Origin: Clostridium sp. MCC353
GTDB lineage: Bacteria > Bacillota > Clostridia > Lachnospirales > Lachnospiraceae
DNA length: 64,000 nucleotides
Assembly: GCF_018785315.1 (NCBI RefSeq)
Contig: NZ_WQPN01000127.1
Coordinates: 1 to 64,000 of the forward strand
Direction of reading: 5' to 3'
Shown: positions 36,760 through 43,537 of the stretch, one piece after another
How the letters are laid out: each line of letters begins with the position of its first letter
Numbering within the stretch: the first letter of the stretch is position 1
Notes under the pieces: generated by a model
Database searches by the model: none
What the model was told of the DNA's origin: nothing
Seen by the model: only the letters and a program-made list of their open reading frames with translations
Program-made: the position numbers and the translations under genes

Positions 36760-37500
36760 ATGAGAGATATAACTTTATGCCATCCGCGTCTTCAGATGCT
36801 GGCCGGACGATTGCTGGATGAGTGCAGCCAACAGGGAATAAAAATAAAGATTGGAGAAACCTTACGCACCGTAGCTGAACAGGATGCTTTATACGCCCAG
36901 GGACGAACACAGCCAGGGAATATCGTAACCAATGCACCAGGAAACAGCTACAGTTCCTATCATCAGTGGGGGACTGCGTTTGATTTTTACCGTAATGACG
37001 GCCAGGGCGCCTATAATGAATCGGGGAAGTTCTTTGAGCAGGTCGGGGCAATCGGTGTTGCCCTTGGTCTGGAGTGGGGAGGAAATTGGAAGAGCATTGT
37101 TGATAAGCCCCATTTTCAGCTGCCGGATTGGGGAAGCAGTACCAGCGGCATCAAAAAACTATACCGGAATCCGGAAGAGTTTATGAAAACATGGCAGTCA
37201 GAAGACAGAACCGGCTGGATCAGAACAGGGATCGGCTGGTGGTACCGGCGTCCGGACGGAAGTTTCCCAGCCAATCGGTGGAGCATCATCAACCATCATT
37301 GGTATCTGTTCAACCGTGACGGCTACATGTGCACCGGCTGGCACCGGTGGGACGGTAAGATCTGCGATCCGGATGATGGTTCAGGGGCCTGGTACTATAT
37401 GGATCCGACATTAGGCGGAGCGCTGGAAGGAGCCTGCTGGCACAGCCGGGATAACGGGGCTATGGAGATCTGGTATGTGGAGCAGGAGGACAGCATATAG
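36760..37500 (+). CDS. M15-family peptidase with wall-binding repeats (lysin)
   Basis: 246 residues. An N-terminal M15 domain (GETLRTVAEQDALYAQGRT, YSSYHQWGTAFDFY, DKPHFQLPDWG) carries the zinc ligands His/Asp/His, as in phage L-alanyl-D-glutamate endopeptidases. Choline-binding-type repeats follow (GWWYRRPDGSFPANRW, HWYLFNRDGYMCTGW). No signal peptide and no holin gene. It is phage-derived cargo or a wall hydrolase used in sporulation or lysis. Confidence 0.85.
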   Translation: MRDITLCHPRLQMLAGRLLDECSQQGIKIKIGETLRTVAEQDALYAQGRTQPGNIVTNAPGNSYSSYHQWGTAFDFYRNDGQGAYNESGKFFEQVGAIGVALGLEWGGNWKSIVDKPHFQLPDWGSSTSGIKKLYRNPEEFMKTWQSEDRTGWIRTGIGWWYRRPDGSFPANRWSIINHHWYLFNRDGYMCTGWHRWDGKICDPDDGSGAWYYMDPTLGGALEGACWHSRDNGAMEIWYVEQEDSI

Positions 37501-37652
37501 ATGATAAGGAGCGGTGCCGTTTACACAGAGGAATTATCTATTGTGGAAATTTTCCAATAAGTCTTTAATGATTTAAAACTAATAAGTAGTTGCTAAAAGG
37601 CAGAATCGGATTATGGATTCTGCCTCTGTAGACCTTGCGGTTACATAGTGAT

Positions 37653-37669
37653 TGACGAATTATGTCGAA
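37653..37669 (+). promoter_or_regulatory. tandem Spo0A boxes
   Basis: TGACGAA (37653-37659) and TGTCGAA (37663-37669) match the 0A-box TGnCGAA and are spaced exactly 10 bases apart, one helical turn, as in known tandem Spo0A sites. They lie about 90 bases before the Spo0A-domain gene. Confidence 0.6.
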
Positions 37670-37713
37670 TTAAAAAGATTGTTTTCCATTATCATCCATT
37701 TTACGATATTTTT

Positions 37714-37732
37714 GCGTTTCTATATTATAGAA
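37714..37732 (+). promoter_or_regulatory. perfect dyad at the promoter of the Spo0A-domain gene
   Basis: GTTTCTATA-T-TATAGAAAC overlaps the probable -10 region, 28 bases before the start codon; a candidate operator. Confidence 0.5.
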
Positions 37733-37760
37733 ACTATTTATTTAGGGAGGCAATCTTAAA

Positions 37761-38273
37761 ATGAAGCATGAAGAGATAGTGGCAAAAATTCTGAGACACT
37801 TCGAGGTAACGTCGGTATATCAAGGGTATGATTATACAATCTATGCGATGGAGTTAACTATTAAAGACAATGAGTGTCTAAAATATGTTACTAAAATGCT
37901 TTATCCTGAAATAGCGAGGAAGTACAAAACCAGTTGGAGCTGTGTGGAGCGAAACATCCGCACAGTTGTTGAAATTGTCTGGAAAAATGGGGGAGATAAG
38001 TTTTTCTATGAGGTTACGGGAGAATACATAGAAAAAAGGCCCAGGAATGCAAAATTCCTTGAACTGATGATGGTATGCGTATTGTGTTTGGAAAACAGTG
38101 ATCCGGAAGTGTTCGAGGACCGCTGCAGAAACTGCCCGATTGTCAAGGCGGTGGAGAGCGGTGCTGAGAAATTGGAAAAGAAAAATAAAGAGCTGAGCAG
38201 TACCATAAAGTGGATGCATGACCTGATTTGGAATTTGATTAATAAATCAGGAAAAGAGAATATGGAGGATTAA
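37761..38273 (+). CDS. stand-alone Spo0A C-terminal domain protein
   Basis: 170 residues; start preceded by GGGAGG. Residues about 15-105 match the Spo0A DNA-binding (effector) domain: a QGYDYTIYAMELTIKD segment, then LYPEIARKYKTSWSCVERNIRTVVEIVW, then the FYEVTGEYIEKRPRNAKFLELM end. There is no receiver domain, so no phosphorylation control. A Cys-containing segment and a coiled coil fill the C-terminus. It sits at the right end of element 1. It could bind 0A boxes, including those upstream of itself, and tie the element to sporulation. Confidence 0.82.
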   Translation: MKHEEIVAKILRHFEVTSVYQGYDYTIYAMELTIKDNECLKYVTKMLYPEIARKYKTSWSCVERNIRTVVEIVWKNGGDKFFYEVTGEYIEKRPRNAKFLELMMVCVLCLENSDPEVFEDRCRNCPIVKAVESGAEKLEKKNKELSSTIKWMHDLIWNLINKSGKENMED

Positions 38274-38296
38274 GTCCTGCTGAGTATGTAAAAAAT

Positions 38297-38326
38297 AGCC
38301 CCGGATAAATGAAATCAGGGGCTGTT
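38297..38326 (+). terminator. hairpin at the right end of element 1
   Basis: AGCCCC (38297-38302) pairs with GGGGCT (38318-38323); weak T run. Confidence 0.55.
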
Positions 38327-38329
38327 AAT

Positions 38330-38358
38330 CATTATCGGTTTTTGATGTCCGGCGGCCC
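38330..38358 (+). mobile_element. attR of element 1
   Basis: Left arm of the attP palindrome (38330-38350) followed by GGCGGCCC with centre GG at 38354-38355. Confidence 0.85.
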
Positions 38359-38470
38359 GGACGGTGAGTCTGCGGCAGCAATGCGTTATCTCTCTCAAAG
38401 GTACGCCATGCCTTACAAAGAATGCAAAGCGGTGCTTACTGACATCGGTACGGAAGAGCAGGGCGTCTGA
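38345..38470 (+). CDS. cotJC: CotJC, piece 2 of 3 (34 codons)
   Basis: From 38351 the frame reads GGPDGESAAAMRYLSQRYAM, then PYKECKAVLTDIGTEE, the central CotJC sequence; it then runs into element 2 and stops at 38468. An ATG at 38345 has no ribosome site. Only 102 bases of cotJC lie between the two element insertions. Confidence 0.92.
   Translation: MSGGPDGESAAAMRYLSQRYAMPYKECKAVLTDIGTEEQGV
38447..38469 (+). mobile_element. attL of element 2
   Basis: cotJC codons GGT ACG GAA, then the core GA (38456-38457), GCA, and the arm GGGCGTCTG (38461-38469). Confidence 0.8.
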
Positions 38471-38486
38471 GGGCGTCTGTAAAGGA

Positions 38487-40064
38487 CTATAGTTTTACAT
38501 GGATGACCAGTTCAAAGCTGTCATTTTTTTCCCCATCCCTTCCTCCTCGTTCAGTTTTTGAATAGTCGATTCGTTTTATGATCAGTTTCAGCAGAGTGTT
38601 TTTATAGAGGGGATCGTTGGATTTACGGTAGGAATCGAGTATGTGTTCGCAAAATTGCGGAAATGCATCTTGAGCTGCCATCCGCTTTCCGGCGTCTTCG
38701 AGTTCGCAGTCCAATTCTTTCCGCTGTGCCAGTTTTTCTTCCAATTCGTGTTTAATGGCCTGGCTGCGGGCCGTAAATGTTTCCAGATCATAGATCTCTT
38801 TTTCAAAGTAATTATGAACTTTGGAAAGCTGACATTCCAACGACCGGATGGCATTGTCTGTTTCCTGCCTGATGTGCAGTTTGTAATCCAGGACGGATTT
38901 CCAATTCTCGGGTGCATGGGCATTGATCTTCACCTCATAGTCTTCGAGCCATTGATCCAGAACTGTTAAAAGCCGGTCTTCTACCAGGCTGTAATAGGAT
39001 CCGACAGTGGAGCAGCGGCAGGTCCGGCATTGGAGGGTATCTGCCTTACACCGTTTCCCGGCCGGGCGGCGGCGCATGACTTTGCCGCAGACGGAACAGT
39101 ATACCAGCCCTGCCAAGGGGCTTTGGATGGTAGGGAAGGCCCTGCTTTTAGTGTTGGCCTTCAGTTTTTGGCATACCCGGTCATAGAGGGCAGGATCGAT
39201 TTGACCTTTCCAACGGGCCGGAACCAGGATGCAGTCGTCATTTATGGGGCGTGAGACTTTCAGGCTTCCATGTTCCATGACCTTTTTCTGTCTGCGGTAT
39301 CCGATTCTCACCAATCCTATGTTTGCCGGATTTTTGACAATTCTTGTGATGGAACCGGTATCCCAGTGTTCGCCTTTCGGCGGCTTGATCCCCATGCCGT
39401 CCAGGGTGCGGGCGGTGACGGAGGCGCCCGCCGGTATGTAATTGGTTTCGGAAGTGCCGGAATCCATGAGCGTGTAGATGAGCTTTAACACCCAGCCGGT
39501 ATCGGGACACGGTTCCAGAATATAACCTTTCTCGTGATCCAGTTTTTTTCTGATCCAGCCGTAAGGAGGGATATTTCCGATGTATTTTCCCTGCATGGCG
39601 GATGTGGTCCGTCCATTCTGCATTCTGCGTTTTATGGTCCGGTATTCCATGCGGCTGCGCATTAAGCCGAAATCCAGCCACTCTTCATCATTCTCTTTTT
39701 GAAGATCGTAAATTTTCACAGGTGTTATGATCAGAGTGCCGGCATATTTAAAGGTATCGGTCACTCTGCCCTGATCCTGTGGATTGCCGCGGCTCAGACG
39801 TTCCACCTCTACCACCAGGACTCCGTCCGGATGAAGGCGTTCGATATGGGACAGCAGAAGCTGCATCTGCGGCCGGTCCGTGATGGTTTCTCCGGAAACG
39901 ACTTCCCGGAACCATTTGGATATGGTGATGTGGTGCCGGGCGGCCAGGTCATTTATGATGTATTCGTGACGCGCCAGCGTGTCTTCTGCACCCCATTGTT
40001 CCGCGTCCCTGTCTTCCCGGGATTTTCGTAAATAGGCGAAATAAACGCCGTTTGGATTAAGCAT
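38487..40064 (-). CDS. large serine recombinase of element 2
   Basis: 525 residues. The catalytic serine is Ser15 in YLRKSREDRDAE; VLVVEVERLSRGN, GNIPPYGWIRKK and RIVKNPANIGLVR mark the resolvase and recombinase domains. A zinc ribbon (CSVCGKVMRR, CRTCRC) and a long coiled coil follow. It is only distantly similar to recombinase 1, so the two elements were acquired separately or diverged long ago. Like recombinase 1 it reads toward attL and its stop is about 20 bases from the arm. Confidence 0.93.
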   Translation of the reverse strand: MLNPNGVYFAYLRKSREDRDAEQWGAEDTLARHEYIINDLAARHHITISKWFREVVSGETITDRPQMQLLLSHIERLHPDGVLVVEVERLSRGNPQDQGRVTDTFKYAGTLIITPVKIYDLQKENDEEWLDFGLMRSRMEYRTIKRRMQNGRTTSAMQGKYIGNIPPYGWIRKKLDHEKGYILEPCPDTGWVLKLIYTLMDSGTSETNYIPAGASVTARTLDGMGIKPPKGEHWDTGSITRIVKNPANIGLVRIGYRRQKKVMEHGSLKVSRPINDDCILVPARWKGQIDPALYDRVCQKLKANTKSRAFPTIQSPLAGLVYCSVCGKVMRRRPAGKRCKADTLQCRTCRCSTVGSYYSLVEDRLLTVLDQWLEDYEVKINAHAPENWKSVLDYKLHIRQETDNAIRSLECQLSKVHNYFEKEIYDLETFTARSQAIKHELEEKLAQRKELDCELEDAGKRMAAQDAFPQFCEHILDSYRKSNDPLYKNTLLKLIIKRIDYSKTERGGRDGEKNDSFELVIHVKL

Positions 40065-40082
40065 TCGATCATCTCCTTATTG

Positions 40083-40112
40083 ATTGTATGTGGATGAGGG
40101 CATGAAAAATGC
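40083..40112 (-). promoter_or_regulatory. sigma-E-like promoter of recombinase 2
   Basis: On the minus strand: GCATTTT (one mismatch from the sigma-E -35 consensus KMATATT), 15 bases, CATACAAT (exact -10). The downstream segment AATCAATAAGGAG is shared with recombinase 1. Confidence 0.6.
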
Positions 40113-40191
40113 ACTCTTTGCCGGAGCGGTGCATAAATGGAAGCAAAAAGTACAACCAGGGCCGCATACATTTTAACAGGAGGTGGAATAC

Positions 40192-40356
40192 GTGGTTGTT
40201 ATGGAAATGAGAGTTGGAAACAGCGTATTGAAAATAGACGACGATTCCAGGCCAGTCTGTGAGAAGGAACGGGAACATTTGTTGGAAATGGTTGTAAAAC
40301 TGATTACACAGTATTATATGCGTGAAGGGGAAGAAGATGGGAACTGGAGGGGATAG
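40192..40356 (+). CDS. small protein of element 2, 54 residues
   Basis: GTG start at 40192 with AGGAGGTGG 6 bases upstream. The product has a charged middle and a helical end (REHLLEMVVKLITQYYMREG). It is divergent from recombinase 2, the same position as the 49-residue gene in element 1. A candidate directionality factor by position only. Confidence 0.6.
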   Translation: MVVMEMRVGNSVLKIDDDSRPVCEKEREHLLEMVVKLITQYYMREGEEDGNWRG

Positions 40357-40412
40357 CGTTTTGTATTATCAGAAGCAGTTGTATTATATGCGCGGATAAT
40401 GCTGCTGGAGAA

Positions 40413-40440
40413 AGAGAGGCTTATGCCTCTCTGTTTTATT
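40413..40440. terminator. bidirectional terminator
   Basis: AGAGAGGC and GCCTCTCT around TTAT, then GTTTTATT. Confidence 0.75.
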
Positions 40441-40582
40441 CTCCGCCGGGGCCGTCTCTCCGTGGCCTGGTTGATTCCGGCAGCGGCTCCACGATCTTCA
40501 TTTGATACGGTTCCGTGTCAACTTCCGGGACGTCTCCGTCCCCATAAGAATCGGTATCATTGTGCACATATAAATCGTCCAT
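40436..40582 (-). CDS. 48-residue acidic protein
   Basis: ATG 40582 on the minus strand has GGAGGTG 5-6 bases upstream. The product is rich in Asp, Pro and Glu (MDDLYVHNDTDSYGDGDVPE at the start). Function unknown. Convergent with the 54-residue gene. Confidence 0.6.
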   Translation of the reverse strand: MDDLYVHNDTDSYGDGDVPEVDTEPYQMKIVEPLPESTRPRRDGPGGE

Positions 40583-40742
40583 TTTTATCACCTCCGCTGT
40601 TAGTATGTGATAAAAAAGATAAATTATGATTGTAGAAAAACGGATAAAAGCTGAAAATTCACCTTTTTGTAATAATTTGTAAAAATAATTTGCTTAAACA
40701 TAAGGGATGTATTATATTTAGATTATGTAAGGAGATGATAGC

Positions 40743-40982
40743 ATGACAATACAAGAGGCAACAATCAAAAGGGTGAGGGAACTGTGTGAGGAACGGAAAC
40801 TGTCGGAATACGCATTGATTTATTTGACCGGGATGCCGTCTTCAACTGTAAAAAGTATTATGAACGGAAAAAGTAAAAATCCTGGAATTGCAAACATTAA
40901 GAAAATTGCGGAAGGTTTGGGGATCAGCATTCGTGAATTCTACGATTCAGATATATTTGACGATTTGGATCCGGAGGACTAG
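40743..40982 (+). CDS. XRE-family transcriptional regulator
   Basis: 79 residues, a single helix-turn-helix domain: LCEERKLSEYALIYLTGMPS, then STVKSIMNG and NPGIANIKKIAEGLGISIREFYD. Ribosome site AAGGAG. Likely the repressor of element 2. Confidence 0.88.
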   Translation: MTIQEATIKRVRELCEERKLSEYALIYLTGMPSSTVKSIMNGKSKNPGIANIKKIAEGLGISIREFYDSDIFDDLDPED

Positions 40983-41020
40983 ACTGTGAAGGGTTTTTCA
41001 AATGAATTCTAAGGTAAAGG

Positions 41021-41050
41021 GCGGGAAATGAAAATTTCCCGCTTTTTTTC
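41021..41050 (+). terminator. Rho-independent terminator
   Basis: GCGGGAAAT and ATTTCCCGC, then TTTTTTT. Confidence 0.9.
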
Positions 41051-41079
41051 AATAGGAAAGTGCTCTTATTGAATAAAAA

Positions 41080-41215
41080 AGCCCTTCTATGCCAGCTTTG
41101 CAGGCTATGGGATCGCTCTGCGTATCGCATAGAATGCGTTGGAAAGGAGTTATGCCGCTGAAGCGGCCCGCTGCAGGCGGAGAATCCCGTGAGCGGGATT
41201 CCTTTCGGTTTACAG
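41080..41215 (+). other. hairpin-rich region at the right end of element 2
   Basis: Contains CTATGC/GCATAG, GCCGCT/AGCGGC and GAATCCCG/CGGGATTC stems in 130 bases, ending 20 bases before the attR arm. An ATG at 41152 with AAGGAG 2 bases upstream opens a frame that enters CotJC piece 3. Confidence 0.5.
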
Positions 41216-41232
41216 GTGAATACAGCCGCTTT

Positions 41233-41250
41233 CAGACGCCCGGCGAACTG
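41233..41250 (+). mobile_element. attR of element 2
   Basis: Arm CAGACGCCC (41233-41241), GGC, core GA (41245-41246), then cotJC codon CTG. Confidence 0.8.
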
Positions 41251-41670
41251 GCGCACTGGGAAATCATTGCCGCTATTGTCCACCAGTTAACCAAAGGGCT
41301 GACAGCGGAGCAGATCGCAGATTCCGGCTTAGGTCCTTACTATATCGACCATACAAACGGTATCTGGCCACAGGCGGCAGCAGGGATTCCTTTCAACGCC
41401 TGTGAATTCCAGTCCAAAGGTGATATTATTACAGACCTCCATGAAGACATGGCGGCAGAGCAAAAGGCCAGAACCACATATGACAACATCCTGCGTGTGG
41501 TGAAAGATCCTGAAGTATGTGATCCAATCCGGTATTTAAGAGAACGGGAAATCGTTCATTTCCAGCGTTTCGGCGAAGCGCTCAGGGTTTGCCAGGAGAA
41601 GCTTGACAGCAAGAATTTCTACGCATTTAACCCGGGATTTGATAAACCTCAGGGCGGCGTTATGAAATAA
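41245..41670 (+). CDS. cotJC: CotJC, piece 3 of 3 (C-terminal 141 codons)
   Basis: Resumes CotJC as ELAHWEIIAAIVHQLTKGLT and ends FNPGFDKPQGGVMK. The manganese-catalase-type ligand motif EExxH is assembled only when piece 2 (TEE) joins this piece (ELAH). After both excisions the gene spans 618 bases, 205 codons, close to the usual CotJC length. In the unexcised chromosome the frame could be entered from ATG 41152. Confidence 0.92.
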   Translation, partial: ELAHWEIIAAIVHQLTKGLTAEQIADSGLGPYYIDHTNGIWPQAAAGIPFNACEFQSKGDIITDLHEDMAAEQKARTTYDNILRVVKDPEVCDPIRYLREREIVHFQRFGEALRVCQEKLDSKNFYAFNPGFDKPQGGVMK

Positions 41671-41697
41671 CAAGTTTGTAACAGTTCAGACGGCGGA

Positions 41698-41756
41698 GAA
41701 ATTGATATAGAAAGCAGTGTCAAGTCCGTTTGTAAGCTGCTTTCTGTATCAATTTC
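41698..41756 (+). terminator. long hairpin after cotJC
   Basis: AAATTGATATAGAAAGCAG (41699-41717) pairs with CTGCTTTCTGTATCAATTT (41737-41755) with one mismatch; no clear T run. Confidence 0.5.
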
Positions 41757-42110
41757 CACATCGGATGGGCAGTCGTATTGATGTTCAAAATAGGAATTGT
41801 TTTTCTTCACAAACTACTTACAAAACGTTCATATTTTTGCAACAGACTGCTCATATTTTTTGTTTATACTTTATCTTGTAAGACAAAAGCTTTAAAATTT
41901 TTTTCATAATACTTGGCCGGCGGGACAGATCCTGACCGGCCTCCTCCCTTTTATAGAACCAATTCTGTTCTCGTCCTAAGACTTATCTGTGTATCGTTAC
42001 CAAAATCCCAAACGCAGCCCGGATTCGTATGAAAAACGGTAATTTTTGCCATTATATTATCGGTGTATTTGATAATAATAATAACAAAATCAAAAGGAGG
42101 TGTACGATCA
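41757..42110. other. intergenic region
   Basis: AT-rich, no coding frame. One GC stem (GGCCGG/CCGGCC, 41914-41942) followed by a pyrimidine stretch may be a second terminator. Confidence 0.45.
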
Positions 42111-42278
42111 ATGAAGGAAAAAAACCCAAGCATTATGTGTTCTATTTATAACTGTGCCTATCATGCGCAGACTGACGAATACTGTACTCTGGACAGAATC
42201 AAAGTTGGCACTCACGAAGCAAACCCAACCAAAAAAGAATGTACGGATTGTGAATCATTTGTAAATAAGGAGCAATAA
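42111..42278 (+). CDS. DUF1540 cysteine-rich small protein
   Basis: 55 residues, ATG 42111 with AAGGAGGTG upstream. Four cysteines in the DUF1540 spacing: CSIYNCAYHAQTDEYCTLDRI and CTDCESF. These are common in spore formers and probably bind metal; role unknown. Confidence 0.88.
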   Translation: MKEKNPSIMCSIYNCAYHAQTDEYCTLDRIKVGTHEANPTKKECTDCESFVNKEQ

Positions 42279-42362
42279 GTATATCTGACGGCTTTTGATT
42301 GTGCACGATAATTTGTTAAATTTGAGACTGCATGTATTGATTGGTCAAAGAGTATTAAACCA

Positions 42363-42405
42363 GCGCGGACCCATGGGATTAACCCACGGGTCCGCGTTTA
42401 TTTTT
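42363..42405 (+). terminator. Rho-independent terminator
   Basis: CGCGGACCC-TGGG and CCCA-GGGTCCGCG, then TTTATTTTT. Confidence 0.9.
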
Positions 42406-42460
42406 AACGTATAAGTTCAGGCATCAGGCTGTGCAGGTAAAGCTGTTTCAGTAATACACG

Positions 42461-42556
42461 CTAATGAAAGAACGTTTTAATTGAAGCATAAAAAGCAACA
42501 CAATATTTTATAACAAATGTTAAAATAACCAAAGCGATTAAAAGCTGACCCAGCAT
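42461..42556 (-). CDS. 31-residue membrane peptide
   Basis: ATG 42556 with GAGGAGGTG upstream. One hydrophobic helix (LLIALVILTFVI) and a short polar tail ending in KTFFH. Function unknown; second gene of a pair with the next one. Confidence 0.6.
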   Translation of the reverse strand: MLGQLLIALVILTFVIKYCVAFYASIKTFFH

Positions 42557-42622
42557 AATAACACCTCCTCATGGTAATATATGCCCGGATCGAAAAATGG
42601 ATAAAAATACAGATGAAGACAA

Positions 42623-42766
42623 TTAATCGGTCAGAGCTATATTATATTTTAATTTGCGGTAGAACTTCCAGATGATCAGACCCGGCATGCCAAAAAAGAG
42701 AAAGAGAGTGGAAAGTCCTCCAATTATTCCATATACAATCATTATAAGCAAAATTCCTATATTCAT
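42623..42766 (-). CDS. 47-residue membrane peptide
   Basis: ATG 42766 with AAGGAGG upstream. Hydrophobic throughout (ILLIMIVYGIIGGLSTLFLF) with a basic C-terminal part (WKFYRKLK). Function unknown. Confidence 0.65.
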   Translation of the reverse strand: MNIGILLIMIVYGIIGGLSTLFLFFGMPGLIIWKFYRKLKYNIALTD

Positions 42767-42779
42767 AGGGGTATACCTC

Positions 42780-43106
42780 CTTTTTGTTATCATTTCTTTT
42801 ATGCTTATATTGTAGTCTTATTTGAGCCGTTATGAAAGGGATTGACAGGGTTTGTAACGAGATCTGAACGGTTTATTAACGGATTATTAATATGCCCGGT
42901 TTACGGCTTCAGAGGAGGCGGATTCATTGCCGCCTACATAGAAAAAGGCTGCCTGGCGAATACTAAAGTTTGTATGGAGAGTGTTTAAAAAATGCTTTCG
43001 TAGATAGGTATGGGCTGTATTGCCGGGCCTGCAGACACCGGCAAGATTTTTTACAACACACTCCGGTAAATGACCGATATTATCTGCCGGTAAGGAGGAG
43101 AACGCA
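42780..43106. other. intergenic region
   Basis: No supported gene; a GGCGG/CCGCC stem near 42917-42935 is the only structure noted. Confidence 0.4.
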
Positions 43107-43259
43107 ATGGACAAGGATAAACAGGAAAAACTGAATCAAAAGAAATCAAATGAATTATTTAACAGCATTACGGAAAAGGTGAAGCCTGAAAATCAGAATC
43201 AGACACACAATTCCAGACGGGAAGGCATGGGGCCCAATACAAAAAGAAAACCTGGTTAA
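43107..43259 (+). CDS. 50-residue hydrophilic protein
   Basis: ATG 43107 preceded by AAGGAGGAG. Lys/Gln/Asn-rich with a basic end (EGMGPNTKRKPG). No known family recognised; the composition would suit a spore-core or nucleic-acid-associated protein, but this is speculative. Confidence 0.6.
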   Translation: MDKDKQEKLNQKKSNELFNSITEKVKPENQNQTHNSRREGMGPNTKRKPG

Positions 43260-43269
43260 CGATATGCTG

Positions 43270-43330
43270 AAAAAGCCAGCTCCTTATTATGCTGAGATGT
43301 TTCGGGCAGGAATAGGAGCTGGTTTTTTCG
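43270..43330 (+). terminator. Rho-independent terminator
   Basis: AAAAAGCCAGCTCCT (43270-43284) pairs with AGGAGCTGGTTTTTT (43314-43328). Confidence 0.85.
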
Positions 43331-43537
43331 GCATACCGTGATGGGCTGCGGGGATATTTTGTAATGGAGGTTTGCAGTTTAAACAGAGGCCCCGCCGTGA
43401 TATGAATGAGGGAATTAAATGGACGAATGGAGGATCGAAATAGGAATCTGTCAAAATGCACTAAAATATTTTTGGCCTTTGTATAAATTAGGTATTGCAA
43501 AAGCCGTTTAGATGTGCTAATTTATATACATAACAAC

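Larger units (their letters stand above)
34463..38353. mobile_element. intervening element 1 in cotJC (3,891 bp)
   Basis: Bounded by identical GGCGGCCCGGAC copies at 34460-34471 and 38351-38362. Removing 34463-38353 joins codon 31 of cotJC to its continuation without a frame change. Joining the element ends gives a palindromic attP: 21-base arms (38330-38350 and 34468-34488) match in 17 positions as inverted repeats around an 8-base centre. Contents in order: a serine recombinase reading toward attL, an XRE remnant, a small gene, an M15-type lysin, and a Spo0A C-terminal domain protein. Confidence 0.9.
38456..41244. mobile_element. intervening element 2 in cotJC (2,789 bp)
   Basis: Removing 38456-41244 joins GAA GA with ACTG and restores T-E-E-L-A-H-W-E in frame. 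Circularised ends give attP arms CAGACGCCC (41233-41241) and GGGCGTCTG (38461-38469), perfect inverted repeats around an 8-base centre whose middle two bases are GA. Same geometry as element 1. Contents: serine recombinase, two small genes, an XRE regulator, a terminator and a structured region. Confidence 0.88.

Noticed and set aside
38345-38470. Independent 41-residue gene
   Set aside because: The ATG has no ribosome site and the sequence is the central part of CotJC.
34463-41244. Group I or II introns in cotJC
   Set aside because: No reverse transcriptase, maturase or intron core; both inserts carry serine recombinases and palindromic att sites, so excision would be at DNA level.
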